Assembly: GCA_910586305.1 (NCBI GenBank)
Contig: CAJUGS010000018.1
Location: forward strand, 1 to 59,277
Reading direction: 5' to 3'
DNA from: an uncultured Duncaniella sp.
GTDB lineage: Bacteria > Bacteroidota > Bacteroidia > Bacteroidales > Muribaculaceae
Length of the DNA stretch: 59,277 nucleotides
The notes beneath the pieces were generated by a model, which saw only the letters and a list, made by a program, of their open reading frames with translations, had not been told where the DNA came from and ran no database searches. The number at the start of each line of letters is the position of its first letter. Within the stretch, counting starts at the first letter, position 1. A program made the translations under genes and the position numbers. Below, piece after piece: positions 42,192-51,276 of this stretch.

Positions 42192-43259
42192 CTATTTTAT
42201 TTGAAACTCAACATAGGCCGTGTCGCTTTTGTGAGTGGATGGATATGGCGGAAAACGGAATGTTTTTGCGAGTCGGTAGGTTCCAGGTTTCCATTCTTTT
42301 TCATGGAACCAAGGTCTGACAGTCATGTGAAACGTTGTGTCGGGAGATACAATCCATCCCACGGCATTAAAGACAATTGATAATTCTTCATCCTCATATT
42401 CACGATGCAGAGGGAGCTCTTCCCATTTGCTGTCGCTTGAGAGTCTTTCAATTTTGAAATACTCTCCTGTCAGACCGTCTTCCTTGCGGGTGTTTCGGAA
42501 CTCTACGATCAGAGAATCAACCGGTGCTTTTATTACATCGGGTTTTGCGATTCTTATTGTTATACCCTCGGTTGTTGAATAACTCTTTTGAGGTGTAATG
42601 TCAGGTATCTCAATTCTCTCGCCGAGAAAATGAGGCCGTTTGCCGAGCCATATGTCGAGCATCATCTTGTCGCGGGCAAGCCATTCGCGCAGGGTGAGCC
42701 TTGTTTTCACCAGCCTCCCGGCACGTATAGGTGCAGGGAATGCAACTGCCTCCATGCCGTTGGACTTCGCGAGATACAACGCCCTTGCGCAGTGGTCGGC
42801 CTGTGATATGATTGTGATTGAGTCACACCCGAATATTTCTTTTGCCCTGACCACTGAATCCAAAGTCCGGAACCCGGCATAATCAAGTATGATTCTGTTT
42901 TCAGGAACACCATGGGCTATTAGAGAATCCCTTATGGCCGTTGGCTCGTCATACTGTTCTGTATGGTTGTCGCCACTTGCAATTATGAAATCCACCTTGC
43001 CGGCATGATATAGTCTGGCGGCGGCATTGATTCGGTTTGTGAAATATGTGTTAGGCCGGCCTTGTCGGTTCAGCGGATTTGTGCCAAGCAGTAATGCTGC
43101 TTTATTGTGGGGGATGCTTTCCGTATCGGCGTATATTCTGGTTTTAGTCGAACGGACCACCGCTATGTTTGTCGCAACAGTAAAAGCAACAAGCAATACA
43201 ATAAACGCGCTCAGACTCAGCACGATTCTTTTCAGATATGGTTTCTTCTCAGCGTTCAT
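42192..43259 (-). CDS. SanA/YdcF-family (DUF218) protein with Ig-like C-terminal domain
   Basis: A 355-residue membrane-anchored protein. One N-terminal helix (residues about 12-32) is followed by a DUF218 domain (residues about 45-215) with ALLLGTNPLNRQGRPN, IIASGDNHTEQYDEP, LDYAGFRTLDSVVRA and ISQADHCARAL, as in SanA, linked to vancomycin exclusion and envelope stress. Residues about 225-355 form a beta-rich Ig-like domain (IVEFRNTRKEDGLTGEYFKIERL; GTYRLAKTFRF) similar to the Big_14-type domain of Gram-positive proteins. That fusion is not usual for SanA. Confidence 0.82.
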   Translation of the reverse strand: MNAEKKPYLKRIVLSLSAFIVLLVAFTVATNIAVVRSTKTRIYADTESIPHNKAALLLGTNPLNRQGRPNTYFTNRINAAARLYHAGKVDFIIASGDNHTEQYDEPTAIRDSLIAHGVPENRIILDYAGFRTLDSVVRAKEIFGCDSITIISQADHCARALYLAKSNGMEAVAFPAPIRAGRLVKTRLTLREWLARDKMMLDIWLGKRPHFLGERIEIPDITPQKSYSTTEGITIRIAKPDVIKAPVDSLIVEFRNTRKEDGLTGEYFKIERLSSDSKWEELPLHREYEDEELSIVFNAVGWIVSPDTTFHMTVRPWFHEKEWKPGTYRLAKTFRFPPYPSTHKSDTAYVEFQIK

Positions 43260-43301
43260 AGTTGTTGTCCGGTTGTTGCTGCAGAGGTGGAAGCATTATT
43301 G

Positions 43302-43309
43302 CAAAGTTA
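43302..43309 (-). promoter_or_regulatory. -7 promoter box for the SanA-like gene cluster
   Basis: The minus strand reads TAACTTTG, a perfect TAnnTTTG, 43 bases before the start codon of the SanA-like gene. No well-spaced TTG is seen. Confidence 0.6.
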
Positions 43310-43992
43310 CAAAATAATATGTTATGATACACATTATATCAGTTTTTTCAGTAAATCTATTGATACATACCGCTATTTTTATAATTTTGCAGTCGGAAAA
43401 TAGAGTCGGAGAGTTGGCTCATTACATCTGAAAAGGTGTTATTTGAATTATCTTCTTTTAGTAAATTCTCGCAAAATTCGCTAACAGGCAGTAAGATAAG
43501 TACAGATAACGCCTGCATCGGTGGCATATACCTATCCCTTTGGTGGGATATCTTATATAACTTCTTGGTGTGGGTTTGCTGTTTATCCACTGTCTAAGGC
43601 AATGCGAGAAGCCTAATAAAGGGATATGCAGAGTACAATCCCACATTTTTCTATATCTATTCAACTTTACCGATATGAGTAGATACAAATATACATTATC
43701 CTTTAATCAGAATGAGCCTGGTTTCCAGAGGTTGATCTTTGGCTGATTTGGGAGCATTTTCAGCGTTGTCTTATTGATGCGGCTCAGAAAGTTCCCGCAG
43801 ATGTGATATATTTAAGGAGTCTTCGAATGATATAATTCGTCATAAATGCTTATCTTTGTTGAACGCAAAGGTGATTGGAGGGCTTGAAACATAAAAAAAT
43901 GCTCCTCGACACCGATTGAATTAAAAACGGAATATACATAAAAAGTACTTACTGCGAATAAAGAGGAAAAGACTTGTTTGGTTTTTCTGATT
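43310..43992. other. Gene-poor interval of about 680 bases
   Basis: I find no convincing gene on either strand. Short frames here have no recognisable motif, and stops interrupt every longer translation. A TAATTTTG box lies at about 43381-43397 on the plus strand and a perfect TATCTTTG at 43851-43858, the latter likely serving the nucleoside kinase-like gene with a leader of about 128 bases. The interval may be decayed coding DNA or hold an unrecognised RNA. Confidence 0.5.
43851..43858 (+). promoter_or_regulatory. -7 promoter box before the small P-loop kinase
   Basis: TATCTTTG matches TAnnTTTG exactly. The start would be near 43865. No TTG is evident 19-21 bases upstream. Confidence 0.5.
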
Positions 43993-44481
43993 ATGAAGAA
44001 GATTCTTGTCATAGGGTGTCCCGGTGCGGGGAAGAGCACATTTTCAAGAAAGCTGTCGGCAACGACAGGACTCCCGTTGTATTATCTTGATATGATATGG
44101 CATTTGCCGGATAGGACCACTCTGGACAGAGAGGAGTTTGTTAGACATATAAGCCATATAATGAATGGAGACGAGTGGATTATTGACGGTAACTATCTCC
44201 ACACCCTTCCTCTGAGACTTTCGTATTGTGATACGGTCTTTTTCTTCGATATTCCTGTCGATATATGCCTCTCGGGCGCAGAGGCCCGAGTCGGGAAAGA
44301 GCGTGAGGATATGCCTTGGATCGAGAATGAGCTTGATTCGGAGTTTCGCCGGTGGATTATGGATTTTCCCGCTACTCAATTGCCGGTTATACGGCAACTG
44401 CTGGCAGAGTATAGTCGGAAAGTAAACATCAACGTGTTTCATTCAAGGGATGAGGCCGATGCCTATATTGAATCATTGTGA
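43993..44481 (+). CDS. P-loop nucleotide kinase-like protein (FlaR/topology modulation type)
   Basis: A 162-residue AAA-type P-loop protein. The Walker A is IGCPGAGKST (residues about 6-15) and the second motif PLYYLDMIWHLPD is typical of proteins annotated as adenylate kinase-related or DNA topology modulation protein FlaR. The lid region is AEARVGKEREDMPW. Substrate unknown; it is probably a small-molecule or nucleotide kinase. The start at 43993 is the first ATG giving the MKKILVIG N-terminus. It ends 18 bases before the AraC gene. Confidence 0.85.
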   Translation: MKKILVIGCPGAGKSTFSRKLSATTGLPLYYLDMIWHLPDRTTLDREEFVRHISHIMNGDEWIIDGNYLHTLPLRLSYCDTVFFFDIPVDICLSGAEARVGKEREDMPWIENELDSEFRRWIMDFPATQLPVIRQLLAEYSRKVNINVFHSRDEADAYIESL

Positions 44482-44499
44482 CATAACTCCCGCGGATTT

Positions 44500-45282
44500 A
44501 TGAAAATCTATAAGCCGTCTGTGCCACTTCGCCCTTATGTCCGTTATTATTGGGTGTTGGAGAGCCGGGAAGCTTTCAGTGTCCTGACTTTTCCCATAGG
44601 GTGTCCCCAACTGATTTTTCATAGAGGATCGCCCCTGTATATTCCCGAGCTTGACTGTCACCAAAGTGTCTTTACTGTCAGCGGACAGGTGAATTTCCCG
44701 GCCCATATACAATCGGCAGGAGGTTTGGAGATGGTCGTTGCAGTATTCTATCCCCACACGATAGGTATGTTCACAGGGGTGTCACCGTCCAATTTCTACA
44801 ATTGCGAGGTCTCCGGACATGATTTTGAAGACCGACAGCTTGACGACCTTGCCGCAAGGGTGTCGGACTGCGAGACAACTGAGGGATGCATACTTCTGAT
44901 TGATTCATTTCTGCAATCCAAGATAAACCCGACACTGAATATTGCCCGTATAGGAGGCGCGGTGAGAGAGATGTTGGCCTCGCCTGCCGTCTCTGTGACT
45001 GCCCTTGCTGATGGCGCTTGTCTTGGAAAAAGACAGTTCGAGCGTGTGTTTCGGGAGCAAGTGGGGATGAATCCTAAGGAATATGCACGCATTGTGAGAT
45101 TTCAGAAGTCGATGTGGCTCATGCAGAGCGGTGTCTGTGACTATGCAGGGATAGCCTGTGAGTGCGGGTATTCCGACCAGTCTCATTTCATACGTGAGTT
45201 CAAGGCCATGAGCGGTTCTACGCCAAAGCAGCTCAAGAATTCCGGCATTATCTATTCCGATCTTTTCACTAACCCTGCATGA
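44500..45282 (+). CDS. AraC-family regulator with DUF6597-like sensor domain
   Basis: A 260-residue regulator. The N-terminal part (residues about 1-130) resembles the DUF6597 type, with LRPYVRYYWVLES and GCPQLIFHRG. The C-terminal HTH region reads VTALADGACLGKRQFERVFREQVGMNPKEYARIVRFQ and GIACECGYSDQSHFIREFKAMSGSTP. The ligand is unknown. It lies 18 bases downstream of the P-loop kinase and 58 bases before the CatA-like gene, so it may regulate the small plus-strand set. Confidence 0.9.
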   Translation: MKIYKPSVPLRPYVRYYWVLESREAFSVLTFPIGCPQLIFHRGSPLYIPELDCHQSVFTVSGQVNFPAHIQSAGGLEMVVAVFYPHTIGMFTGVSPSNFYNCEVSGHDFEDRQLDDLAARVSDCETTEGCILLIDSFLQSKINPTLNIARIGGAVREMLASPAVSVTALADGACLGKRQFERVFREQVGMNPKEYARIVRFQKSMWLMQSGVCDYAGIACECGYSDQSHFIREFKAMSGSTPKQLKNSGIIYSDLFTNPA

Positions 45283-45322
45283 TGATGTCACTTTTCTTCT
45301 ATCGGCGGTGATGGAAACCCAC

Positions 45323-45330
45323 TAATTTTG
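45323..45330 (+). promoter_or_regulatory. -7 promoter box before the CatA-like gene
   Basis: TAATTTTG is a perfect TAnnTTTG. The start would be about 45337, leaving only a few bases before the ATG pair at 45341/45344, so the message may be nearly leaderless. Confidence 0.5.
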
Positions 45331-45340
45331 TGCCAAAAAA

Positions 45341-45958
45341 ATGATGCGAGAAATCAATCCGGCAGAAACAGCCAGGGCCTACGCGTTCGAGATGTGGATG
45401 AAGGCTCCCATGCCCATGGTGACTTTTTTCAAGAGGCTCGATGTGACACGGTTGCGGCGTTATGGCCGTAGACATGGGCTTAAATTCAATATGCTGATTT
45501 GCTGGTGCATAGGCCGGGCTGCATCGCAGGTCAAGGAGTTTTATATGCTTCCTGTGGATGGCAGGCTCTTGAGCTATGACTCTCTGGCTGTCAATACGAT
45601 TGTCTCAAATTCGCAGGGAGAGGTGAGCTCGTGTGACGTGCCGTTCAGCGACAATCTCTCCGTGTTCAACGAACAATATCTTAGATTGACGGAAGAGGTT
45701 GCCACTACGTGCGTAAACCATGACGAGACAGAGTGTATGGTGATAGGCACCTCGGCGCTGGCACACTATGACATTGACGGAGCAGTAGGGATGTATAGCG
45801 GCGTGTTCAACAATCCGTTTCTTATATGGGGCCGTTATCGCCGAAGTTGGTTCAGGACCAGTCTGATGGTATCGATGCAATTCCACCACACCCAGATGGA
45901 CGGTGCCCATGCGGCAGATTTTCTCGCTCGGCTTCAGCATGAGATTGACTCGTTATGA
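45341..45958 (+). CDS. Chloramphenicol acetyltransferase-like (CatA-type) acyltransferase
   Basis: A 205-residue CoA-dependent acyltransferase of the CatA fold. The catalytic His motif is FHHTQMDGAHAADFL (residues about 183-197), equivalent to HHAxxDG in CatA, and the start has the FKRLDVT stretch. Chain length is close to true CAT (about 215). True CAT enzymes carry further substrate-pocket residues that I cannot confirm, so resistance to chloramphenicol is not assured; a related acetylation role is possible. Start Met 45341 or 45344. Confidence 0.82.
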   Translation: MMREINPAETARAYAFEMWMKAPMPMVTFFKRLDVTRLRRYGRRHGLKFNMLICWCIGRAASQVKEFYMLPVDGRLLSYDSLAVNTIVSNSQGEVSSCDVPFSDNLSVFNEQYLRLTEEVATTCVNHDETECMVIGTSALAHYDIDGAVGMYSGVFNNPFLIWGRYRRSWFRTSLMVSMQFHHTQMDGAHAADFLARLQHEIDSL

Positions 45959-45979
45959 CAGTCCGGTGTGAAGATGTTT

Positions 45980-46010
45980 TTTGTATACTCGGGGAAAAAT
46001 CGTAACTTTG
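45980..46010 (+). promoter_or_regulatory. Promoter of the MATE exporter gene
   Basis: TTG at 45980-45982 and a perfect TAACTTTG at 46003-46010 are 20 bases apart, a full-consensus Bacteroidetes promoter. The start would be near 46017, leaving a leader of about 124 bases. Confidence 0.82.
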
Positions 46011-46054
46011 CAGTGCCGATTCAAGACAGCGTTTTGTAATCCTCATCGGAGGGC

Positions 46055-46078
46055 ATGACATATTGCCGGATAAGATGA
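46055..46078 (+). CDS. Possible 7-codon leader peptide before the MATE gene
   Basis: ATG at 46055 opens a frame MTYCRIR that stops at 46076-46078. It overlaps the left arm of the hairpin at 46065-46106. The layout is like leader peptides that control antibiotic-inducible genes. Such a short frame could be chance. Confidence 0.25.
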   Translation: MTYCRIR

Positions 46079-46116
46079 CTGGGTAAAACCTCGATTCTTA
46101 TACGGCATTTTTTATG
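46065..46116 (+). terminator. Terminator-like hairpin in the MATE gene leader
   Basis: GCCGGATAAGA at 46065-46075 pairs with TCTTATACGGC at 46096-46106 with a single mismatch in 11 positions, followed by ATTTTTTAT. It has intrinsic terminator form and lies inside the leader, 25 bases before the start codon, so it suggests attenuation rather than end of a gene. Confidence 0.6.
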
Positions 46117-46140
46117 TTAAACCCTTAATGAAGATTCGTC

Positions 46141-47490
46141 ATGCAGCGTGATTCAGTTGATTTGGGGGCAGTAAACATCCCCCGTTTGTTCAGAATGTAT
46201 TTTATCCCCACTTTATTGGGAATGTTGTCGATATGTGCCGTTACGGCGACCGACGGCATTTTTGTGGGGCGCGGGCTGGGTAGCGACGCTCTTGCAGCCG
46301 TCAATATATGTATATCACCCACAATGGTGATGATGGGCATAAGTCTGATGCTTGGAGTGGGCACTTCGGTGGTGTCGTCAATCCATCTTGCCAACGGTAA
46401 CGCAAAGGCTGCCAGGCTTAATGTGACACAGGCACTTTCTGTCGTTACTCTGGTCGACATAGTTTTCATCATGCTCACCCTGTCGGATATGGATGCGACA
46501 GGCCGGCTGCTTGGAAGTTCAGACTCGCTGATGACCCTGGTAAGGGAATATATGCCATGGATATTTGTCACTTGCCTTTTCCAGGCCTGGACCGGGATAG
46601 GTTTGTTTGTTGTCCGGCTCGACGGTTCGCCCAAATATGCCATGTGGTGCAATCTGCTGCCCGGACTGCTCAACGTGGTTCTTGACTACCTGTTTATATT
46701 TCCCCTGGAAATGGGGATTAGAGGCGCGGCCCTGGCCACCTGTATCAGTTGTGCCACAGGCGGTTTGATGGTACTGGCCTATCTCGGAATATTTGCCCGG
46801 ACATTGCGCCTGATCAGGCTGAAATTGAGCCGGAAGAGTCTGGCCTTGACTTATAGGAATATAGGCTATCAGTGTCGTATTGGTCTGTCGGCACTTCTTG
46901 GAGAGGCGACTATGGGTGTCCTCATGCTCATGGGTAATATCGTTTTCATGCGCTATCTTGGCGACGACGGTGTTGGCGCGTTCAGTATCGCCTGCTATTA
47001 TTGTCCGTTTGTATTTATGATAGGCAATGCCATTGCGCAGTCGGCCCAGCCCATAATAAGCTATAATTACGGACTTGGCAGCAAGTGCCGGGTTGTTGCC
47101 ACCGAGCGTCTCGCCATACTTTCGGCCATCGGTTGCGGTATGGTGGTGACAGCGGCCTTTGTCCTTGTTCCTGAGTTCATGGTCAGCCTGTTTCTTGACA
47201 GCGGTCTTGCATCTGCCAGGATAGCGGTCAAAGGATTCCCGCTATTCGCCTCAGCTTTCGTATTCTACATATTCAATCTTGTGGCGATCGGATATTTCCA
47301 AAGTGTCGAGAAAGTATTGCCCTCTATTGCCTTCGCGCTGCTTCGAGGCGTGGTCTTCCTTGTCCCAGCATTTATTCTTATGCCCATGGTTTTTGGTGAC
47401 AACGGCATTTGGCTGGCGTTGGCTGTATCGGAGACCATGACATCATTTTCCATAATTGCATTCTATCTCTATCATAGATATAGAGATTGA
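46141..47490 (+). CDS. MATE-family multidrug/cation exporter
   Basis: A 449-residue transporter with 12 predicted helices. Two MatE repeats are evident: the first with IYFIPTLLGMLSI-like start and TDGIFVGRGLGSDALAAVN, the second around GLSALLGEATMGVLM, QPIISYNYGLG. The DinF/NorM-type branch cannot be decided. Exports organic cations or drugs in exchange for Na+ or H+. The leader holds a hairpin and possible leader peptide; the CatA-like gene lies just upstream, so this could be a small drug-response region. The last codons form a palindrome (near 47464-47486). Confidence 0.9.
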   Translation: MQRDSVDLGAVNIPRLFRMYFIPTLLGMLSICAVTATDGIFVGRGLGSDALAAVNICISPTMVMMGISLMLGVGTSVVSSIHLANGNAKAARLNVTQALSVVTLVDIVFIMLTLSDMDATGRLLGSSDSLMTLVREYMPWIFVTCLFQAWTGIGLFVVRLDGSPKYAMWCNLLPGLLNVVLDYLFIFPLEMGIRGAALATCISCATGGLMVLAYLGIFARTLRLIRLKLSRKSLALTYRNIGYQCRIGLSALLGEATMGVLMLMGNIVFMRYLGDDGVGAFSIACYYCPFVFMIGNAIAQSAQPIISYNYGLGSKCRVVATERLAILSAIGCGMVVTAAFVLVPEFMVSLFLDSGLASARIAVKGFPLFASAFVFYIFNLVAIGYFQSVEKVLPSIAFALLRGVVFLVPAFILMPMVFGDNGIWLALAVSETMTSFSIIAFYLYHRYRD

Positions 47491-47539
47491 CGGGGGAGGC
47501 GGTGTCGGGTCGGCAGTTCCATTTCACAGGCCCGACAGA

Positions 47540-49012
47540 CTATCTCTCCTTGATCATAAGGAGTGCATCTCCGGGCATCAGACGACGGGTGCCATTTGGA
47601 ATTATGTACTTGCCGTCCCTCCTGATCATCATTACAAGAGTCCCTTCGGGAAGTCGCATATCCTTGAGGGTGTTTCCTGTCGCCAGGTCCCTTTCAGACA
47701 GTATTTTCGTATGCAGCGAGGCAGAGTGCTCGTCGGCCAGTTCCACGCCGAACGATTCGTCGTCATGTGCGTCAGTGTCGATTAGGTCGAGCTTCTTAGC
47801 TGCTGTAAGTACTGTTGTGCCCTGCACCATCAGAGATATGATGGTCACAAAGAAGACGATATTGAAAATCTGTGACGCACCCGGTATGTCGGCCACCACC
47901 GGATAGGTGGCAAAGATTATCGGGACGGCTCCTCTAAGTCCCACCCATGACACGAAGGCCGACGATTTCATTGAAATCTTACGGAAGGGTGCAAGGCATA
48001 GAAAGACAGCCAGCGGGCGTCCGAACACAATCATGAATGCGCCTATCAATATGGAGACAGGGGCGACAGTAAGCATCTCGTGGGGATTGACCAGAAGACC
48101 GAGCATGATGAACATAACGATCTGGGCCAGCCAGGTGATGCCGTCCATGAATTTAGTTACTCCTCTCTTGTAGGGAATTTTGGAATTGCCGATGACAATG
48201 CCGCATAGATACACGGCCAGATACCCGTTTCCTTTGAGCAGGGTGGTGAGGGTGAATGTCAGAAATACGAGGGCAAACAGAAGAATCGCTATCATTGCTG
48301 TGGCCTGGCCGTCGTCTTCGCATCCTTTTTTGCCGAGTCGTCGGTACAGATGGGACAGGCGCACACCGAGCCAGCCGAACAGTATGCCGAGCCCGGCGCC
48401 TACGGCAAACTGCAGGGAGAGGAGGAGCAGTATTGATCCGAACGATAGTCCACCGCCCTTGGAGACGGTCTCTATGAGTATGATGGTCAGCATATAGGCC
48501 ATCGGGTCGTTTGAGCCGCTCTCGAGTTCGAGTATCGGACGCAGGTTGTTGCGCAGGCGCACATTCTGTCCGCTCAGAATCCCGAACACCGATGCCGAAT
48601 CGGTCGATGACATTGTGGCGGCCAGCAATATTGCCACCGGGAGGGTGAAATGTATGTTGGTCCATTGTGCACATGAGAGCAGATAGATAAACAGGCCTGT
48701 GATAAAGGCCGTGAGAAGCACACCTGCAGTGGCGAGGGTGAGTCCTGGAGCTATTACAGGTCTGATGGACTTAAACTCCGTATTCAATCCGCCACTGAAC
48801 AGTATTATGCACAATCCAACCATGCCGATGAACTGCGCCGTGTGCATATCGTTGAACTGTACTCCCAGACCATCGACTCCGAATATCATACCCACCAGAA
48901 GGAACACGAGGAGCAACGGAAGTCCCGTGCGATAGCTCGACTTTCCAATCATTACCCCGAAAAGAATGAGTATAGAACTCACCAATAAAATATTTTCTGC
49001 CGTAATTGTCAT
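47540..49012 (-). CDS. K+/H+ or Na+/H+ antiporter, NhaP2-like, with TrkA-C domain
   Basis: A 490-residue CPA1-family antiporter with about 12 helices (residues 1-400), including the FSGGLNTEFK and SSTDSASVFGIL stretches and the ELESGSNDPMAYML acidic motif (cation-binding ND in the middle). The C-terminal ~85 residues are a TrkA-C (RCK-C) regulatory domain starting around VELADEHSASLHTKI and ending GDALLMIKER. It likely exports K+ or Na+ in exchange for protons and is gated by a ligand. It converges on the MATE gene end. Confidence 0.92.
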   Translation of the reverse strand: MTITAENILLVSSILILFGVMIGKSSYRTGLPLLLVFLLVGMIFGVDGLGVQFNDMHTAQFIGMVGLCIILFSGGLNTEFKSIRPVIAPGLTLATAGVLLTAFITGLFIYLLSCAQWTNIHFTLPVAILLAATMSSTDSASVFGILSGQNVRLRNNLRPILELESGSNDPMAYMLTIILIETVSKGGGLSFGSILLLLSLQFAVGAGLGILFGWLGVRLSHLYRRLGKKGCEDDGQATAMIAILLFALVFLTFTLTTLLKGNGYLAVYLCGIVIGNSKIPYKRGVTKFMDGITWLAQIVMFIMLGLLVNPHEMLTVAPVSILIGAFMIVFGRPLAVFLCLAPFRKISMKSSAFVSWVGLRGAVPIIFATYPVVADIPGASQIFNIVFFVTIISLMVQGTTVLTAAKKLDLIDTDAHDDESFGVELADEHSASLHTKILSERDLATGNTLKDMRLPEGTLVMMIRRDGKYIIPNGTRRLMPGDALLMIKER

Positions 49013-49085
49013 ATGCGGTCCGTTTTTCCATATTCCGTTACGCCGGAATCAGCCAGATGATGGTATATTGTTATGTTTTCTTCTG

Positions 49086-49093
49086 CAAATTTA
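49086..49093 (-). promoter_or_regulatory. -7 promoter box for the NhaP2-like gene
   Basis: The minus strand reads TAAATTTG, a perfect TAnnTTTG, about 74 bases before the start codon. No well-placed -33 TTG. Confidence 0.5.
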
Positions 49094-49167
49094 GCAAATA
49101 ACTCTCTAATATCCATGTGGTGGGGAAATATTGGCCTTTGGGGGATAATTCGTGCAGTCAGCGAGTG

Positions 49168-51249
49168 TCAGAGCCGGTTCGTCTCGCTCTCGGAGGCTGT
49201 GTTGCCTTTATATCGGCTTTTGGCCGGCTGGAAATTGTAGATTATGTTGAGTGAAATACCTCTTTGATCGTATCGTTGGTGTTTATCCACGAGTATACCG
49301 CAGGTATTCATTTTCCAATTGTTGTTGGCCGTGTTGAAAATATCTGTGGCCGACAATTTCACTATCAGTGATTTATCAAGGAGCTTTTTCCCTACCGAGG
49401 CATCCATGGTGAACCATGTGTTCCCGAATCGGTTGGTGTGCATATCGCCGCTTGTATACCCGCTCATATTGGCTGTTATAGTCCAGCCATGGGGAAGGGA
49501 TAATGTGTTGTCGAAATAATATGAAAATATCGGTTTGTTATGTCTTGAGCCGTCGAGAGTGAGCCATTGGCGGTATATGCCGCCTGTAATTCCCGGGGTC
49601 CAGCATCCCACAGGCTTATTCCATATAAGGTATATGTTCAACGCTGTGACGTCGATGTTTATAGGATGCATGAGTAATTGCAGTGATTTTGCCGGATAAA
49701 GTTCCTTTACGAAGGCATAAGTGTCGTTGCTCCGGATGAGGTTGGACTGCAGCATGAATCCGTTCCACATCCCGAACAGTTGCACATTGTGCATTCGCTC
49801 GTCGCGGAGAGTTGGGTTCCCGCCTTCTATTTCATGTTGTCCGGTGTAGCTGAGTGAGCCTGTGAGTTGAGAATATGGATGTTTCACTGTAGCCATCTTG
49901 TAGCTGAGGCTGATTTGTGCATCATCGTTGAACGTGTAGCCTACAGAAACGTCAGGTGTGAGAAGATGGTCCCGTCGGCTCACATCGTCGTCACGTTTGC
50001 CGTTGGTTTTGAATTCATAGTCGACATATTCGTAACGGGCACCCACCGAAAGGTTTAGGGCGCCGAAAATCCTTGCCCAGGAGGCAAACACGGCGGCAGA
50101 GGTCTGTCGGGCATCAGTGAGCGACGATGGGATGTATTCACCCACCTGCTGGTTGTGCATATGGTAATCAAGCGAGGTGTGGGTATAACTGTCCTGTGTC
50201 CCTGCTGTGAAGTCTCCGTCCCAGAGCGGGAAATTCAGGTAAAGTTTGCCGGCCCAGAGTGTGGATTTGCGGGTGTCATTGGATTTAATCGCCGGATTGC
50301 TCGTTTCGATATACGTGGTGACTACATTGTTGTCGGTTATGGAGCTGCGGAAGTCCCCGTCGAAATGCAGAAGGTATTTTTCGGCAAACGTGTTTTCATA
50401 GTATAGTGACGCGAGATGGCCATGTGAGCGGATACGTTTGTCAATCAGCCTCTTCAGTGGAGTGTCTTGGTCCATCCATTCGGTGCCGTTGTTCTCAAAG
50501 TCTCCTTTCTCAGGGTTGTATCTGTAATAGGCGCCGAACGACTGTGTACCCTTGGCATAGTTGAAACCTCCTTTTACCGTCCCTGTCGTAGTGGGATAGG
50601 AACTGCTTTGGCTGCTGCCTACCACTGTTTTCTTCCCGTCATATATGAGATTGTTTGTCGTTGAGCCTTCTACGAGAGAGTTATTGTGGTTAATGGAGCC
50701 GTTGAGAAACACTTCCCAGTTTCCGGTTCTATAAGCAAGCCCTATGTATTCCATAACCGACCATTTGCGACGGCGTTGAATCTGAAACTGGTCAGCCACT
50801 GATAGACCTTTGATAAAGTCACGCCTGGTTGTAATCTTAAGCACAGCTCCGGTCGTGCTGCTATATGCGGCACCGGGGGCCATGAGGAGTTCGATCTTTT
50901 TCAGGTTGGATGAGGATAGCTGTTGCAATTCCTGCTCATCTCTCATAGGCCTGCCGTCGATATAGATTTCGATATTGCTTTTGCCGATTACACTCACCGC
51001 TGTGTCCCGAACCTTTATCATAGGTAGCTGGGCAAGCACGTCGAGTGCGTTGCCGATATTGGCAAGATTAGATCCTGGAATGGTTGAGACAAGGGTGGTT
51101 CCGACAAGCTTTGTGGCCGGTTGTTTTGCTGTGACGACTATTTCCTGTAGCTCGTGTGTCAGACTGTCGGTCGTCTCTTTTGTCTGGGCTATACAAGTGG
51201 TGGCTGCGATAATCGCCACCGGAATTGTGATGAATGTTCGTGCGTTCAT
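49168..51249 (-). CDS. Outer-membrane TonB-dependent receptor-like protein (OMP beta-barrel type)
   Basis: A 693-residue outer-membrane protein with a signal peptide (residues 1-21). A plug-like domain follows: LQEIVVTAKQP, then NIGNALDVLAQLPMIKV, VIGKSNIEIYIDGRPM, LKKIELLMAPGAAYSSTTGAVLKITTR in pieces over residues 30-145. The rest is a beta-barrel of the OMP_b-brl_3 type, ending with the Phe-containing SLNIIYNF and a tail. It lacks a CarboxypepD_reg domain and a SusD partner, so the substrate is not apparent. Start 51249 fits the signal peptide. Confidence 0.87.
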   Translation of the reverse strand: MNARTFITIPVAIIAATTCIAQTKETTDSLTHELQEIVVTAKQPATKLVGTTLVSTIPGSNLANIGNALDVLAQLPMIKVRDTAVSVIGKSNIEIYIDGRPMRDEQELQQLSSSNLKKIELLMAPGAAYSSTTGAVLKITTRRDFIKGLSVADQFQIQRRRKWSVMEYIGLAYRTGNWEVFLNGSINHNNSLVEGSTTNNLIYDGKKTVVGSSQSSSYPTTTGTVKGGFNYAKGTQSFGAYYRYNPEKGDFENNGTEWMDQDTPLKRLIDKRIRSHGHLASLYYENTFAEKYLLHFDGDFRSSITDNNVVTTYIETSNPAIKSNDTRKSTLWAGKLYLNFPLWDGDFTAGTQDSYTHTSLDYHMHNQQVGEYIPSSLTDARQTSAAVFASWARIFGALNLSVGARYEYVDYEFKTNGKRDDDVSRRDHLLTPDVSVGYTFNDDAQISLSYKMATVKHPYSQLTGSLSYTGQHEIEGGNPTLRDERMHNVQLFGMWNGFMLQSNLIRSNDTYAFVKELYPAKSLQLLMHPINIDVTALNIYLIWNKPVGCWTPGITGGIYRQWLTLDGSRHNKPIFSYYFDNTLSLPHGWTITANMSGYTSGDMHTNRFGNTWFTMDASVGKKLLDKSLIVKLSATDIFNTANNNWKMNTCGILVDKHQRYDQRGISLNIIYNFQPAKSRYKGNTASESETNRL

Positions 51250-51276
51250 ACGTTCATACGAGTAAGATTTACAATG

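Noticed and set aside
43676..43900. Remnant of a transposase in the empty interval
   Set aside because: Short open stretches (MSRYKYTLSF...) are seen, but I could not match them to any insertion-sequence family and no terminal repeats are evident.
47464..47486. Palindrome at the 3' end of the MATE gene as a terminator
   Set aside because: ATCTCTAT/ATAGAGAT is within codons for the Tyr/Arg-rich tail, AT-rich, and without a T-run.
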